Shown piece after piece: positions 37,496 through 47,999 of a stretch of 64,000 nt of DNA. Location: contig CM055193.1 of NCBI GenBank assembly GCA_029224185.1, forward strand, positions 7,937,859-8,001,858. Reading direction: 5' to 3'. Numbering within the stretch: the first letter of the stretch is position 1; every line of letters begins with the position of its first letter. The translations under genes were made by a program, and so were the position numbers. Source of the stretch: Karalla daura. Taxonomy: Eukaryota; Chordata; Actinopteri; Chaetodontiformes; Leiognathidae. The notes under the pieces were generated by a model. It ran no database searches, was not told the origin of the DNA, and saw only the letters and a list, made by a program, of their open reading frames with translations.

Positions 37496-38289
37496 CATGA
37501 TAACTTGGTCACACACATTATTATCTCATGTGTACAAGATAAAAAAATGAAGGGACTTAAGGAAACCCTTACAATCTTATGTTAACAAGTAAATATCTTG
37601 TATATCTTTTTCTCATAATTATCTTTTGAGCACAGGATGAAAAGGCTTGTGCACACAAATTACTGCCATGTGAGCATAAGAAAAAAACCTTGCCATGTTA
37701 TTTTGCTCACTAAAGTTATCTTGTGTGCAAAAAAAAAGAATATATCACCTGATGTGACTTCAGGGTGCACACACGTGACAATAACTTGTTCACACACAAT
37801 GTGCAAAAGATTAAAAAAAGCAGTTTTGTCTGTGTGAGTTATAATGTGTGCACGGGATTTTAAAAATGCAAACAAAAATCTAGTATGACTTTAGGGATCC
37901 TTTAGGGAACAAGTTAATATCTTGTATATTAACTATTATTATCTTGTTGTGAACACAAGTGGATAAAATATATTTCACACCATATACAGTATGATCCGGC
38001 GCACAAGATTATACAGGTTCACACAGGATGTGCACATGATTAAAAAAATTTTTTTTTATCATTATTAGATATCTTGAGTGCACAATATGATTAATAAACA
38101 CCAACTAATGAGACTTCAGTGGCTCTATAAGAACTCCAACAACTTGCACTGAAGTTATTATTGCGTGAACAAGATAGAGAACATACACACCACCTACTGT
38201 GACTTTGGACGCCTCATATTATCTTGAGCGAGCGAGTTAGCAAATCGTGCTAACCTGAGCACATCCTGTTCCCACAAAATGTGATTTTT

Positions 38290-38828
38290 TTTCCCGAGAC
38301 TCAGTATTAAATAGGAAAGGATGCTCTTTAAATAAAAAAAAAAACTTTTTGTCCCCCCCTCGGGGGACGAGGTGAACTACAGCGGAGGCTCAAAGCCCGG
38401 ATGGAGCAGCCATTGGGGAAGTGGACAGAGCTTTAACGTAACTGAGGAGACTCTCTCGCTCCCTCGCGCTCTCTCTCTCCCTCTCTCTGGAATAATAAAG
38501 ACAAAGTAAAAGGCGGCCGAGGATACACATTTTCAAGATCCGAAAGACCCACCCCGGCGACATATAACGTTGATCTGAGAGGCTGCGGCAGGGGACGTGT
38601 CTTGTCTGGCTCAGTAACCGGGAGTCGTCTCACTTTGACTGTGGAAGTTGTGGAAATACTGAGCGAGGAAAATACACAGCTGAGCTGAGCTACCAGTGCT
38701 TAGCCCGTAGCCACAGAGCTAACTGTACTAACTGAGCCGTGAAACCTGCCTTCAAAATCACGGGGCTTGAAATCCAACAAGTCACAAGCCCAGGCTCTGT
38801 GAGAATCCAGGGACTTGCTTAATGAATT
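38290..38828 (+). promoter_or_regulatory. ythdf1: Probable promoter and 5' UTR region of ythdf1
   Basis: Immediately upstream of the ythdf1 start codon, the base composition changes from AT-rich repeat DNA to GC-richer sequence. It has a short inverted repeat (gtccccccctcgggggac at about 38350), an inverted CCAAT box in gccattgggg (about 38411) and CG dinucleotides (gcggccgagg near 38515). No TATA box is evident, as expected for a housekeeping-type promoter. The transcription start cannot be fixed. Confidence 0.5.
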
Positions 38829-41800
38829 ATGTCTGCCACAAGCATTGACCCTCAGGTAGGAAAAAAAAGGGCCGACGGTGCCTGGTGTTAGCTATGTGCA
38901 CGGGCTGCGGCTATTGCCTGGCCGGTGTAATGCGGCTACTAGCTGCTCGACTTAGCCACATTGCGTGAAACGGGTTGAATGTGTGCGAAATACTAATTTG
39001 CCGGAGATGACATTGTAATGCCAACATGCAAATTGCTGTGAGACGTATTTTTTAAATGTTGGCAATGTGTTTTATAGCACCATCGTAGCAGGGAGGAAAA
39101 AAAACTCCCATGTATGGATTCGAGGGGAAAACGTGAAGCTAACGTGGAAAAAAACGGAGATGGTTAAGCTAACGTAACTTACCTTGGTGTATCTTAACTT
39201 TTTATTTCATTCATTTGCTTGCTAAAATCCAGACAGGGTCGGGATTTTGATATGTTGAGCTCAAAGTTACTTCATGGCTGCATTGGCCTTTTTTCTTGAA
39301 AGCCATTTTAAAAGAGAGGCTACGATTAGCTAGCGAAGTTGTGGCTTGAATTAACGCCAATGGCAGGCTGGAGAACTCGATTCAAGTTACACATCATTGA
39401 TTATAATCAAATGAGGGCTCATTGATGTTGTAGAGAGCCGCAATGGCCGTAGGTTTAACTGTAAAGCAACGCTAGGTGAGTGTTTTGCATTGCCTCTTCA
39501 GGAAGTAGTCTGAGTGTTTTAGCCTCTGAGCGATGGATTGGTAAGATTAGAGGGTTGTTCTCAGTCCCAAACCTGTGTTAACAAAAAATCTCACATTTGC
39601 TTAAAATAACCACCAGATATTCTCCCTTTCCTTCTTCTTTTCATGATCTAAAATGGATGCAGAGATCAAAGGGACAAGCATCTAAAGGTGAGTTTGGTGG
39701 CACCACAGCACTGAATCATGACCATTTGTTTGGACATCTGTTTAGTCTGGGCCTAGTTTTTTGTATTTATTCCCAGCAGATAAGCATGGCATTGAGCACC
39801 CTTTCACACAGTGAAATGTGTAATCTGTCCCTGGTACACACCATTGTCCGGCCATGTAACATTTGTGAAGAATAACAAGCGATAAGCACGTCTCTGGGGG
39901 GGGTGAAAATGTACAGATTTGAAGTTCAGGACAAAGTTTTGAGCAGGACTAGCTAAAATGCCATGGCCTGTACACTCAGGTGACCATGATGGAAGTAAAA
40001 CATGAACCTCAGGTAATTTGAATGTGCAGTAACAGGGCCAGGGGGGGTTTGTCAGTTGAGTGGGGACTATCCATCCATCCGTTATCTTATCAGTATTGCA
40101 CGTTAACATGTTGTGGGCGTCTGCTGGAGCCTATTTCACTAGGGATGCACCTTAGACGGGTCTCCTGTCCATCACAGAGCACACACAGATGCCACCATCC
40201 ACTGTCACATTAACACCAAGAGGCATTTTTAGTCTCCACTTGTCCTATACATACATGTATGCAGAGATAACCCACACAAACATGCAAACTTTGTATAGTG
40301 AGGCCATTTTCTGACTCAGGAGTCAAACCCAGGTCTTTCATATTTTGATGGTTGGTTCTGAAGGGTGTTATGGTCAGGGGATTTTAGGAAAGGCCCCTTG
40401 GATGCAACCAGGAGTTGGACCCAGGACCTGGATGCTGTGAAGTGACAGTGCCAAGTGCTACCATAATAGCAGTAAAACCTAGCAGTCTTGAATAATCTCA
40501 ATATGTGTAATTGGGGTCAGTTGATTAGGGGACCGAAATGGTAAAGATGTGAATAAATGGGTCACACACACCATGATTTTAAAAGGTGTCTCATGAATGT
40601 CATTTTTGAACCTAGACTATCCAAGATAAGAATAATAATAATAATTTTAACATGTCTTTTACATATTATGTTTACATTTCCAGTCTGGATAACTACTTTA
40701 TTGGCAGGGACACGCGTCAGATCGTCGTCAGGATTCATTATTGTTGGTTCGCAAAGATCAGTGTTTGCTACGTCCTTGTTATGGCCCCATAATTGAATTT
40801 TTTATGACGTCCACGTCATCTTTGATTTACTGTGGTTGCTGAAGAAGAAGAAGAAGGAGGAGGAGGAGGAGGAGGGAGGAGGTGTTGGTGGTGTAGTGAC
40901 AGGCAGGTCTTGACTCAGTGTTTACCTGCAGGCCCGGCTGGCAGCAGGCCACACGGGCTGATTCACCTCCAGGACAGACATGAATCAAAGGGCACAGAGC
41001 GGTTCGACACGGATCACTGGGTCTGCCATTTTTAAATGACAGATTAGAGCGTGAAATTGTTTTTTTTGTTCTTTGTTTTTTGTTCGAGGCAATTTTAAGA
41101 TGCCTCTGATTTAGCCATGATACAACGATGATTACCTTCTGCCTGACGAAGCTATAGATTACATAACAGTTTGTTGTCTGTAAATGCATTGCGGTTTGTA
41201 TTGGAAATGCCACGTTTCAAAGTTCACAGCTTGCCATTGGGACCAGCTTTTGTGGTCTTCAGCCAAATACGTCCATACGTTTGTCTCTGTTTGTGCTTGA
41301 CTGTGGTTTTTTTGTTTTATTGCAGTGCAAAATGGTTCGCTACACCAGAAGGAGACTGTCCATGACAATGACTTTGAGCCATACCTCACTGGTCAATCAA
41401 CTCAGGTAAAACCAGATGTCTCTGTTATAATGAAATTGTTTATTAATAACCAAAACCAACATCTAATTGATAAAACTTTGAGAATGTTTTAAGAAATTAA
41501 GTCCAGATTATCCATGATTTTTCCTGAATCAGCTTTCATGGTTTCTGTCGTCCTCTTTGACGAAGTGAATGTCCTTGAGGTGTGCTTGAGGACTTCATCT
41601 TTTTGAGATTTCTGGCATTTTACAGACCAAACATAACTTTGATTAATTGAGGAAATATGCAACAGATTAATCAGCTGCTAAAACAATCATTTGTTGCAGC
41701 TTCTCAAGGGCCACTGCCCTGCATGTTTTAGCTGTTTCCTGCTCCAACACACCCGATTCATATGAGTCATTTATAATTCATCATTCATAATCAGGTGTGT

Positions 41801-44800
41801 CCCACCATGTTGTTTGAATAGCATCAGGTTTTATTGTTGTTCCTAGCTGTGCACCCCTGTAAACCATCGCAAACAACTCAGTTTGTTAATACACAGAAAA
41901 CTGACCTTTTGTAATATGTTATGATTGGTTAACCAGGTGATTCTGAAGCTATGACATTGAGCTAATAGTTACACATTACACCACATTCGAGATTTTCCAT
42001 TTCTGACTTCTCTTTATTTTCATTTGAAAGCAGTAAAAACAGAATTTGGAATTAGTCAATAAAGATTGTATAAAAGGGGGAAAAAATACAGAAAAGGGGA
42101 AAAGTAACAATACCAGGTTTGCATACTTGGTCTATTCGGTCCATATTCAGTGAAATGCTTTTTACATCAGCATTTTACAATATCAGTCCATCTGTCCATT
42201 TTTGGGTCATGCATCTCTTGCTTGCTATAATATACCCAGTAATTTTATCATTAATACTTTTTGGGATGTGGGGGTTGGGTTTCAATTCCAAAGAAAGCCA
42301 GTTAGACTGAGGCAGGTTAGTTCAGAGAAGTAAACATCCTGCATCTTAAATGTATTTGTTACGTAGCTTTGTTTTAACTCAGACCGTTGTCCCTTGCTAA
42401 TGTTGCTATTCTGCTAAACTTAATTCATCCAGAACAACAGCTACCAGTCCATCACCGATCCCTACATGTCCAGCTACTACGCCCCCTCCATTGGATTCCC
42501 CTACCCCCTCAGTGAGGCTCCCTGGTCTACAGGTGGGGACCCCCCTATTCCATACCTGACCCCCTATGGACCATTGAGTAATGGAGACCATCATTTCATG
42601 CCGGATACGGTGTTTGGCCAGCCGGGGGGGCTGGGAAGCAGTATCTACCCCCACAGGTTTAACTTTTTCCCTGAAAACCCTGCCTTCTCTGCTTGGGGCA
42701 CCAGTGGTTCCCAGGGCGGGCAGACTCAAAGTTCAGCCTATGGCGGCAGCTACAGCTACCCCCCCAGCTCCCTGGGGGGCACCCTGGTGCCTGACGGTCA
42801 GACGGGCTTTCACAGCGACACCCTGAACAAGGCCCCCGGCATGAACAGCCTTGAGCAGGGTATGGTGGGCTTGAAGATCGGAGGGGATGTCACCGGCCAG
42901 GGTTCGGGCATCAAGGCCGTGGGCTCTGTGATCGGAGGCCCGGCGGTGGCGGCGGCCGGGAACGGAGCCACGCCCATCGGGATGCCTCCGCCCAAACCCA
43001 CCTCCTGGGCCGCCATCGCCAGCAAGCCGGCCAAACCGCAGCAGCTGAAAGCGAAGGTGAAACCAGGGATGCCCAACCCGGGGGGAGCTCTCCCTCCACC
43101 GCCCATTAAACACAACATGAACATTGGGACCTGGGAAAAGGGCCCGGTGACGAAAGTAGCCACGGCCCCGCTGCAGCAGCCACAGCAGCCTTTGGGCCTA
43201 CACGCATTGCCACCTCAAGGTCCCATGCAGCAGGGACCCATGCAGCCCCCTCCTCCTCAGTCTTTGGTGCAGCCCCAGATGCAGCCTATGGCCTTACAGC
43301 CCCAGCCCCCCCATCACCAGCACCATCAGCCGCCGCCTCAGCCCTACCAAAACCACACCCAGCCCCCGCAGCCCCAGACCCGCTGGGTCGCCCCGCGTAA
43401 CCGCAACCAAGGCTACGGGCAGGGTGGCCTCGGCCCAGACGGCGGCGGTATGATGGGCATGGTAGGCGGTGGGAACAGTGGACCCCAAACGTCCGCCCAC
43501 CAAGGACCTGGTGCGGAGTCCCACCCAGTGCTGGACAAGCTGCGTGCCTCCCATAGCTATAACCCCAAGGACTTTGAATGGAACCTGAAGAACGGTCGCG
43601 TTTTCATCATTAAGAGCTACTCTGAGGACGATATCCACCGCTCCATCAAGTACTCCATCTGGTGCAGCACAGAGCACGGCAACAAGCGGCTGGACTCGGC
43701 CTTCCGGGCCATGAACGGCAAAGGCCCCGTGTACCTGCTGTTCAGCGTCAACGGCAGCGGGCACTTCTGCGGCGTGGCCGAGATGCGCTCGCCGGTGGAC
43801 TACGGCACCAGCGCTGGCGTTTGGGCGCAGGACAAGTGGAAGGGCAAGTTTGACGTGGACTGGTTGTTTGTTAAGGACGTGCCTAATAGCCAGCTGCGCC
43901 ACATCCGCCTGGAGAACAACGACAACAAGCCGGTGACCAACTCCCGCGACACCCAGGAGGTCCCTCTGGAGAAGGCCAAGCAGGTGCTCAAGATCATCGC
44001 CACCTACAAACACACCACCTCCATCTTTGATGACTTCTCCCACTACGAGAAGAGGCAGGAAGAAGAGGAGGAGGTGCGCAAGGTGGGTGCCCTCACGGAA
44101 AACCTGGTCGTATATTTAAGCATTGTTTTGGGTCAATTTCATGTCAGATAATCTTATTTATGTCTTCCCTTCCTCTTGTTTACTTCTTCACAGACCTATG
44201 AACCTCCTCAGATACAGAACCGCTCTCGGTTGGATCAGGTAAACGTTATTCATACCTTCCCATCAGTTTTTTGTGGGCACTGTGGAGCATTGGGCTATCG
44301 TGAAGCTTCTAGGGCCAATCCAGAGTCTCCAATCGACCTAAGCATGAATATTTTTACTGTATGGGTGGAAAACAACCAAAAGAAAGCTTGCATTCAGATG
44401 GAGAGAACTTAGAAAGGTGCTTGCCCACCACAGGTTTTGTTCAGGTTCCTTCATGCAACATCTGATGTAACTTCTGTTCTCTTATTCATCAAATATCCTA
44501 CCTGCTTTGTACCATAGCAGTGTTACAGGGCAATTTTAGCATCACCAGTTGACCTAAACATGCACGTTTTTGCACTATGGGAGGGAACAACCTGGGGAAA
44601 ACCCACTTAGACCCAGAGAGGACATGCAACAGTGCATACCACCAGGCCTCTCCCTTGACGTCCCTTTAATCAAGTCGTTTTGGTGGCGCCCAGTCGCCCC
44701 CCCCCCCTCTCTCTGCAGTGCTGCATTATTGGTTTTCAGACCAGAGGAACTGGAGCCACCTACTGCTTATCTCGAAGCACCGACCGCCATTAATCACACA

Positions 44801-45059
44801 GCGGCAGTGGATGGAAATGAGCAATCATCCCCATTTTCTTTTTGCACGTCTGCGAACATTTGCAATATTTTAATATGCAAAACCAGCCACTGAGGGCTCT
44901 TTTTTTCCTCCCCTTGGCAGCTGCTGTGTTGTTCTCTCAATGAGATGTGTAGGATGTTATTTTAGATATTAGATAATCTGAAATGTCTGAAATGTCTAAT
45001 GTTGTTTTTTCCCCTTCTTCTTCTCCAAACAGGAGCGCCAAAACAGGAATAAACAATAG
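38829..45059 (+). CDS. ythdf1: YTH domain-containing family protein 1, cytoplasmic m6A reader, complete
   Basis: It binds N6-methyladenosine in mRNA and affects translation and decay in the cytoplasm. Coding exons are 38829-38855 (MSATSIDPQ), 39663-39687 (RSKGQASK), 41326-41405 (VQNGSLHQKETVHDNDFEPY...), 42433-44082 (550 codons), 44194-44238 (a 45-nt in-frame exon) and 45033-45059 (ERQNRNKQ, stop). The product is 617 residues, or 602 without the small exon; human YTHDF1 has 559. The N-terminal half is low-complexity and rich in P, Q, G, Y and N, with conserved stretches FGQPGGLG, FNFFPENPAFSAWGTSGSQG and PTSWAAIASKPAKP. The YTH domain begins near SHPVLDKLRASHSYNPKDFE. The aromatic-cage tryptophans are present in IWCSTEHGN and GVWAQDKWKG. 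The N-terminus and the NRNKQ tail distinguish it from YTHDF2 and YTHDF3. Confidence 0.95.
40065..40345 (-). repeat. Teleost interspersed repeat inside ythdf1
   Basis: In the intron before ythdf1 exon 3: catccatccgttatcttatc, gctggagcctatttcact, acacaaacatgcaaactttg and gagtcaaacccaggtcttt. It is nearly full length. Confidence 0.8.
41697..41870. mobile_element. Half copy of the MITE-like element
   Basis: ccactgccctgcatgtttta, ctgctccaacacacccgatt and aatcaggtgtgtcccacc match the arms of the element nested at 37275-37495. It is in ythdf1 intron 3. Confidence 0.6.
42433..44082 (+). other. ythdf1: ythdf1 main coding exon
   Basis: After acceptor catccag the exon reads NNSYQSITDPYMSSYYAPSI and stays open to EEEEEVRK before donor gtgggt. 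It carries the low-complexity region and nearly all of the YTH domain. Between about 43160 and 43380 it encodes a proline/glutamine/histidine-rich stretch longer than the human counterpart as I remember it. Large antisense ORFs here are shadows caused by the GC-rich codons. Confidence 0.93.
44194..44238 (+). other. ythdf1: ythdf1 45-nt in-frame cassette exon
   Basis: It is bounded by a pyrimidine-rich acceptor (tacttcttcacag) and a donor gtaaac. It encodes TYEPPQIQNRSRLDQ, inserted between ...EEVRK and ERQNRNKQ. It is phase 0 on both sides with a length divisible by three, so inclusion or skipping both keep the frame. Whether it is used constitutively is unknown. Confidence 0.65.
44265..44645 (-). 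repeat. Teleost interspersed repeat fragments in ythdf1
   Basis: ccagagtctccaatcgaccta at 44318-44340, and gttgacctaaacatgcacgt plus cactatgggagggaac at 44547-44590, are two fragments of the family in the last ythdf1 intron. Confidence 0.6.
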
Positions 45060-47990
45060 AAGACATTTATCCTTGGCTTGATCAACAGTTACACTAGGAC
45101 TTTGATTTAAGAGACAGAAGATTATGAAAATGCAACCAAGCCCTTCATTCTTTTTTTTTTCTATTTAATCCTGGTGAATCTCTGCCATTGTCAAGACTTG
45201 TGCTTTTTTTTTTTTTTGCCCCATGTACCACCTACTTCTTGTGCAGGGATAACAAAGCTGATTTATTGTATTACCTAGCCACCACCACACTCTTGAGTTC
45301 AAAAAAACTTTTGTTTTGTTTTTGTTTTTAGACATTTTTTTTCTTCCCGTTCCATCTTGTACTCTTCTCTCACCAGACTGGTTTCCTCTCTCTTTCTCTC
45401 TCTCTCTCTCCCTCTCTGTCTCTCACTCTCTCTGTCTGTCTGTCTTGCCCCCCTCCCCTTAAACCTCCCCCTTCCTCTTTCCAATTGAATCAGGGTTTGA
45501 CTGCACCGTGGAGGAGAAAACGAAAAAAAAAGAAAGAAATCTGCCACTTTATATTTCAGTACAATCAGGAACGGATGTGTCCTGCCCCTGTTTGTCCATT
45601 TGGGGGCAACATTGCCATGCGTCAGAAGTTAAACTGTGCCAACAGGGTTGGAGGATCCCAAAGGCAATGCAGGACTTGGAAGCTGTGCGATAAAACTTCA
45701 ATGGTTTATCTATTTTTCATTCAGAATCAACAAAAATCTCTATTTTTTGGCTTATTACTACTGACAATTTTCATTTCAGAAAAACCTGTTTTCTGGAGCC
45801 TTAATGTTTTTTCTTTTTTTTTTTTTTCTAATTATCGGTGACTTCTCAAAAGAACTGCTCAAAACAGTGACACTGCTGGAGAAATCAGGGATAGTGTGAA
45901 GTCACACGGGACTCGAGACATTTCTGAGGAGGAATTTGCAAAGGCCTCTGGGAGAAAAAAAAAAAAGAAATAAAAACGGATGTGTCCTCCGCAAACCAGA
46001 ACTCTTCACCATTGAAATCAGAAAATTGTACTATCGACATCCTTCACCACCCTCTGCTTTGCTTTCTCTCCATGTCTCGTCTGGGGAAAGGGACTTTTGT
46101 ACGTTTTCGTCAGGACGTTTTCCGCTTGTGCACACAACCCAGTCTGAGAGAATTGTTGCATCCACCATTTTAAGAAATTGTTTTGTAATCGGAAATCATG
46201 TAACGATGTAACTGCTACGATGAAAGAACTGTCGCCTCTTTTGTTTTTTTTTTTGCATTATTTTTGTTCCACAAAAAACGGGGAGGGAGGGGAGGGATTC
46301 ACTTCTTTCTTCTTTTCTTTTTGTTTTTTTTGTCCATTCACCATCATTCTGTCTTAATCCTGTTTCTTTTCCCTTGAAATTTGGTTCGCTAAGTCTATCA
46401 CGTTGGTCGTAATGCTAAGCTTTAACGTAGGAGCCTATATATTCATGGAGAAAGCCTAAAAATGTATAACCTAAAAAAAATTAATGTAACTGATTTACTA
46501 TCAAGAAGTAAGAAAAAAAGATAAGAATGAAATGTGGTTTCTGTGTGTTCTTTGGTTGTGGCGGACACTGTTTTGTTCCTAGAATGAAACCATCGATTTT
46601 TATTATAATAATGCGGTCACGTACTTTCAGGTATGTTGATGGGAGATGCAAAACAAAACAAAACAAAAGGTTGAGCGTAAAGAAAAGTCACTAACACATG
46701 ATGTGTGTGTGTGAGTGTCTGTGCCCGTGCATGGCAACTACTATATAGGATGAGTGCTAGAGGGGAGGAGAAAAAACGACCCCGTTATCCATCCTACAGC
46801 TAGTCTGGGAGAGGAGTGTGGCGATGTTTAGTTCTGGAGGATGTCCCCCCCCCCCCCCCCCCCCCTCAGCCCATCCCCCGTCCTTGTTCCATTTCAGAGC
46901 GCCGGAAGCCGTAAGCGTTTGACATCCACGGCTCCTCTCCTCTCGATTAGCCCGAAACCGTCACTTCAGTTTGTCGTGGACTGTGACTTCACCCTGACGT
47001 AGAGATTAATGCTGCTAATAAACACAGATACCACCCCCAACACTTTTTTTTTCAGCTTTTTTTTTTTTTTTAAGTCCGATGTAGCTTCCAACACCAATCC
47101 CGCCTCACGTGTCGGGAATATTTTGGGACACAGCTGCACCTGGTTCAGGTCCTGTTGTCCAAGTTGCCCCGACACTTCTCAGACGGTGTGCATCCTCTTA
47201 TCTTAAATCCTGTGACATTGTTGAGATCGCTGAGGTCACCTCCCCTCTGTGCGATTATAAACCACACTATTGTGTTTCCAGATGTGTGAAGCTACATTGC
47301 TCTTCTTTTTCTCCTCTTACCTGGCCAGTGTGATCCCTCATCAATCTACACAACCGACCTCACACGGGATCCTTTCCTTCTCCATCTCCTCCTCCTCTTC
47401 CTCTTCTTCTTTTATTTTGTCTTGTTTTCCTTTTGTTGTTTTTTAACCTGCACTAATCAATAGCTAGCAATACGGTGAACGCCCTTCACATGTCTGCCTT
47501 CACCGAACACCGCTCTCTCCAGCCAGCGTAGAGTCGTGGGGAGGTGAGAAAAGCTTAAAAAAAAAAAAAAGAATAAAAAAAAAAGAAAAAGGACGCCACC
47601 GAAGAGTCGCAGCCACAGCCGTCTTTGCCTCAGGAAGCATGAACTGGTTGTGATTTTTACTATGGGGGTGGGGGTGGGGTGGGGGGGTGGCTCTCTCTTG
47701 CACGTTAACTGTCGGCTGATGTTTGTTTTTGTTTTTTTTTTTGTTTTGTTTTGTTTTTTTTTTGCAACGGAGGGATGTCGGGTTTAGCCGTGAAAATTCT
47801 ATGTATCGACACTACGGAAAAAGGATTAATGACGTAAAAAAAAAAAAGATATTAAAAAGAATAAAAATAAACATTGATTTTATTCTAGACCACAGTTGTA
47901 GTGGACATAACTTGTTCGAGAAAAGATCTATCTTGGTTTTTCTTTCTAGAAGAAATCAAGCCTTAATAAACTGTCCGTTCAGAAATGACT
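45060..47990 (+). other. ythdf1: ythdf1 3' UTR with several poly(A) signals
   Basis: AATAAA occurs at 45969-45974, 47017-47022, 47860-47865, 47866-47871 and 47965-47970. The last is followed by a GT-rich stretch (cgtgtgttcctct) and is the likely distal end. The region has many T runs, a pure C run of 21 at 46845-46865 and no convincing ORF. Confidence 0.6.
46845..46865. repeat. Run of 21 C in the ythdf1 3' UTR
   Basis: A pure cytosine run, C on the transcript strand. Confidence 0.9.
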
Positions 47991-47999
47991 CGTGTGTTC

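Larger units (their letters stand above)
36660..38250. repeat. Block of degenerate palindromic repeats (TTATCTTGTG...CACAAGATAA type)
   Basis: Short segments such as attatcttgtgtgcacaagat (37132-37151), atcttgtgcatacaag (about 37063), tatcatgtgggcacaagat (about 37225), cttgtgtgcaaa and gttatcttgtg recur throughout. Many are near-palindromes of the form CTTGTGTGCACAAG. They alternate with a second element, tgactttaggg (near 37045, 37261, 37550, 37757, 37889, 38115, 38200). The spacing is irregular, roughly 100-250 bases, so this is a decayed tandem or clustered repeat rather than a clean satellite. I do not recognise the family by name. Confidence 0.75.

Noticed and set aside
43294..44043. 249-codon minus-strand frame across the ythdf1 main exon
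   Set aside because: Antisense shadow of GC-rich codons of a well-supported exon.
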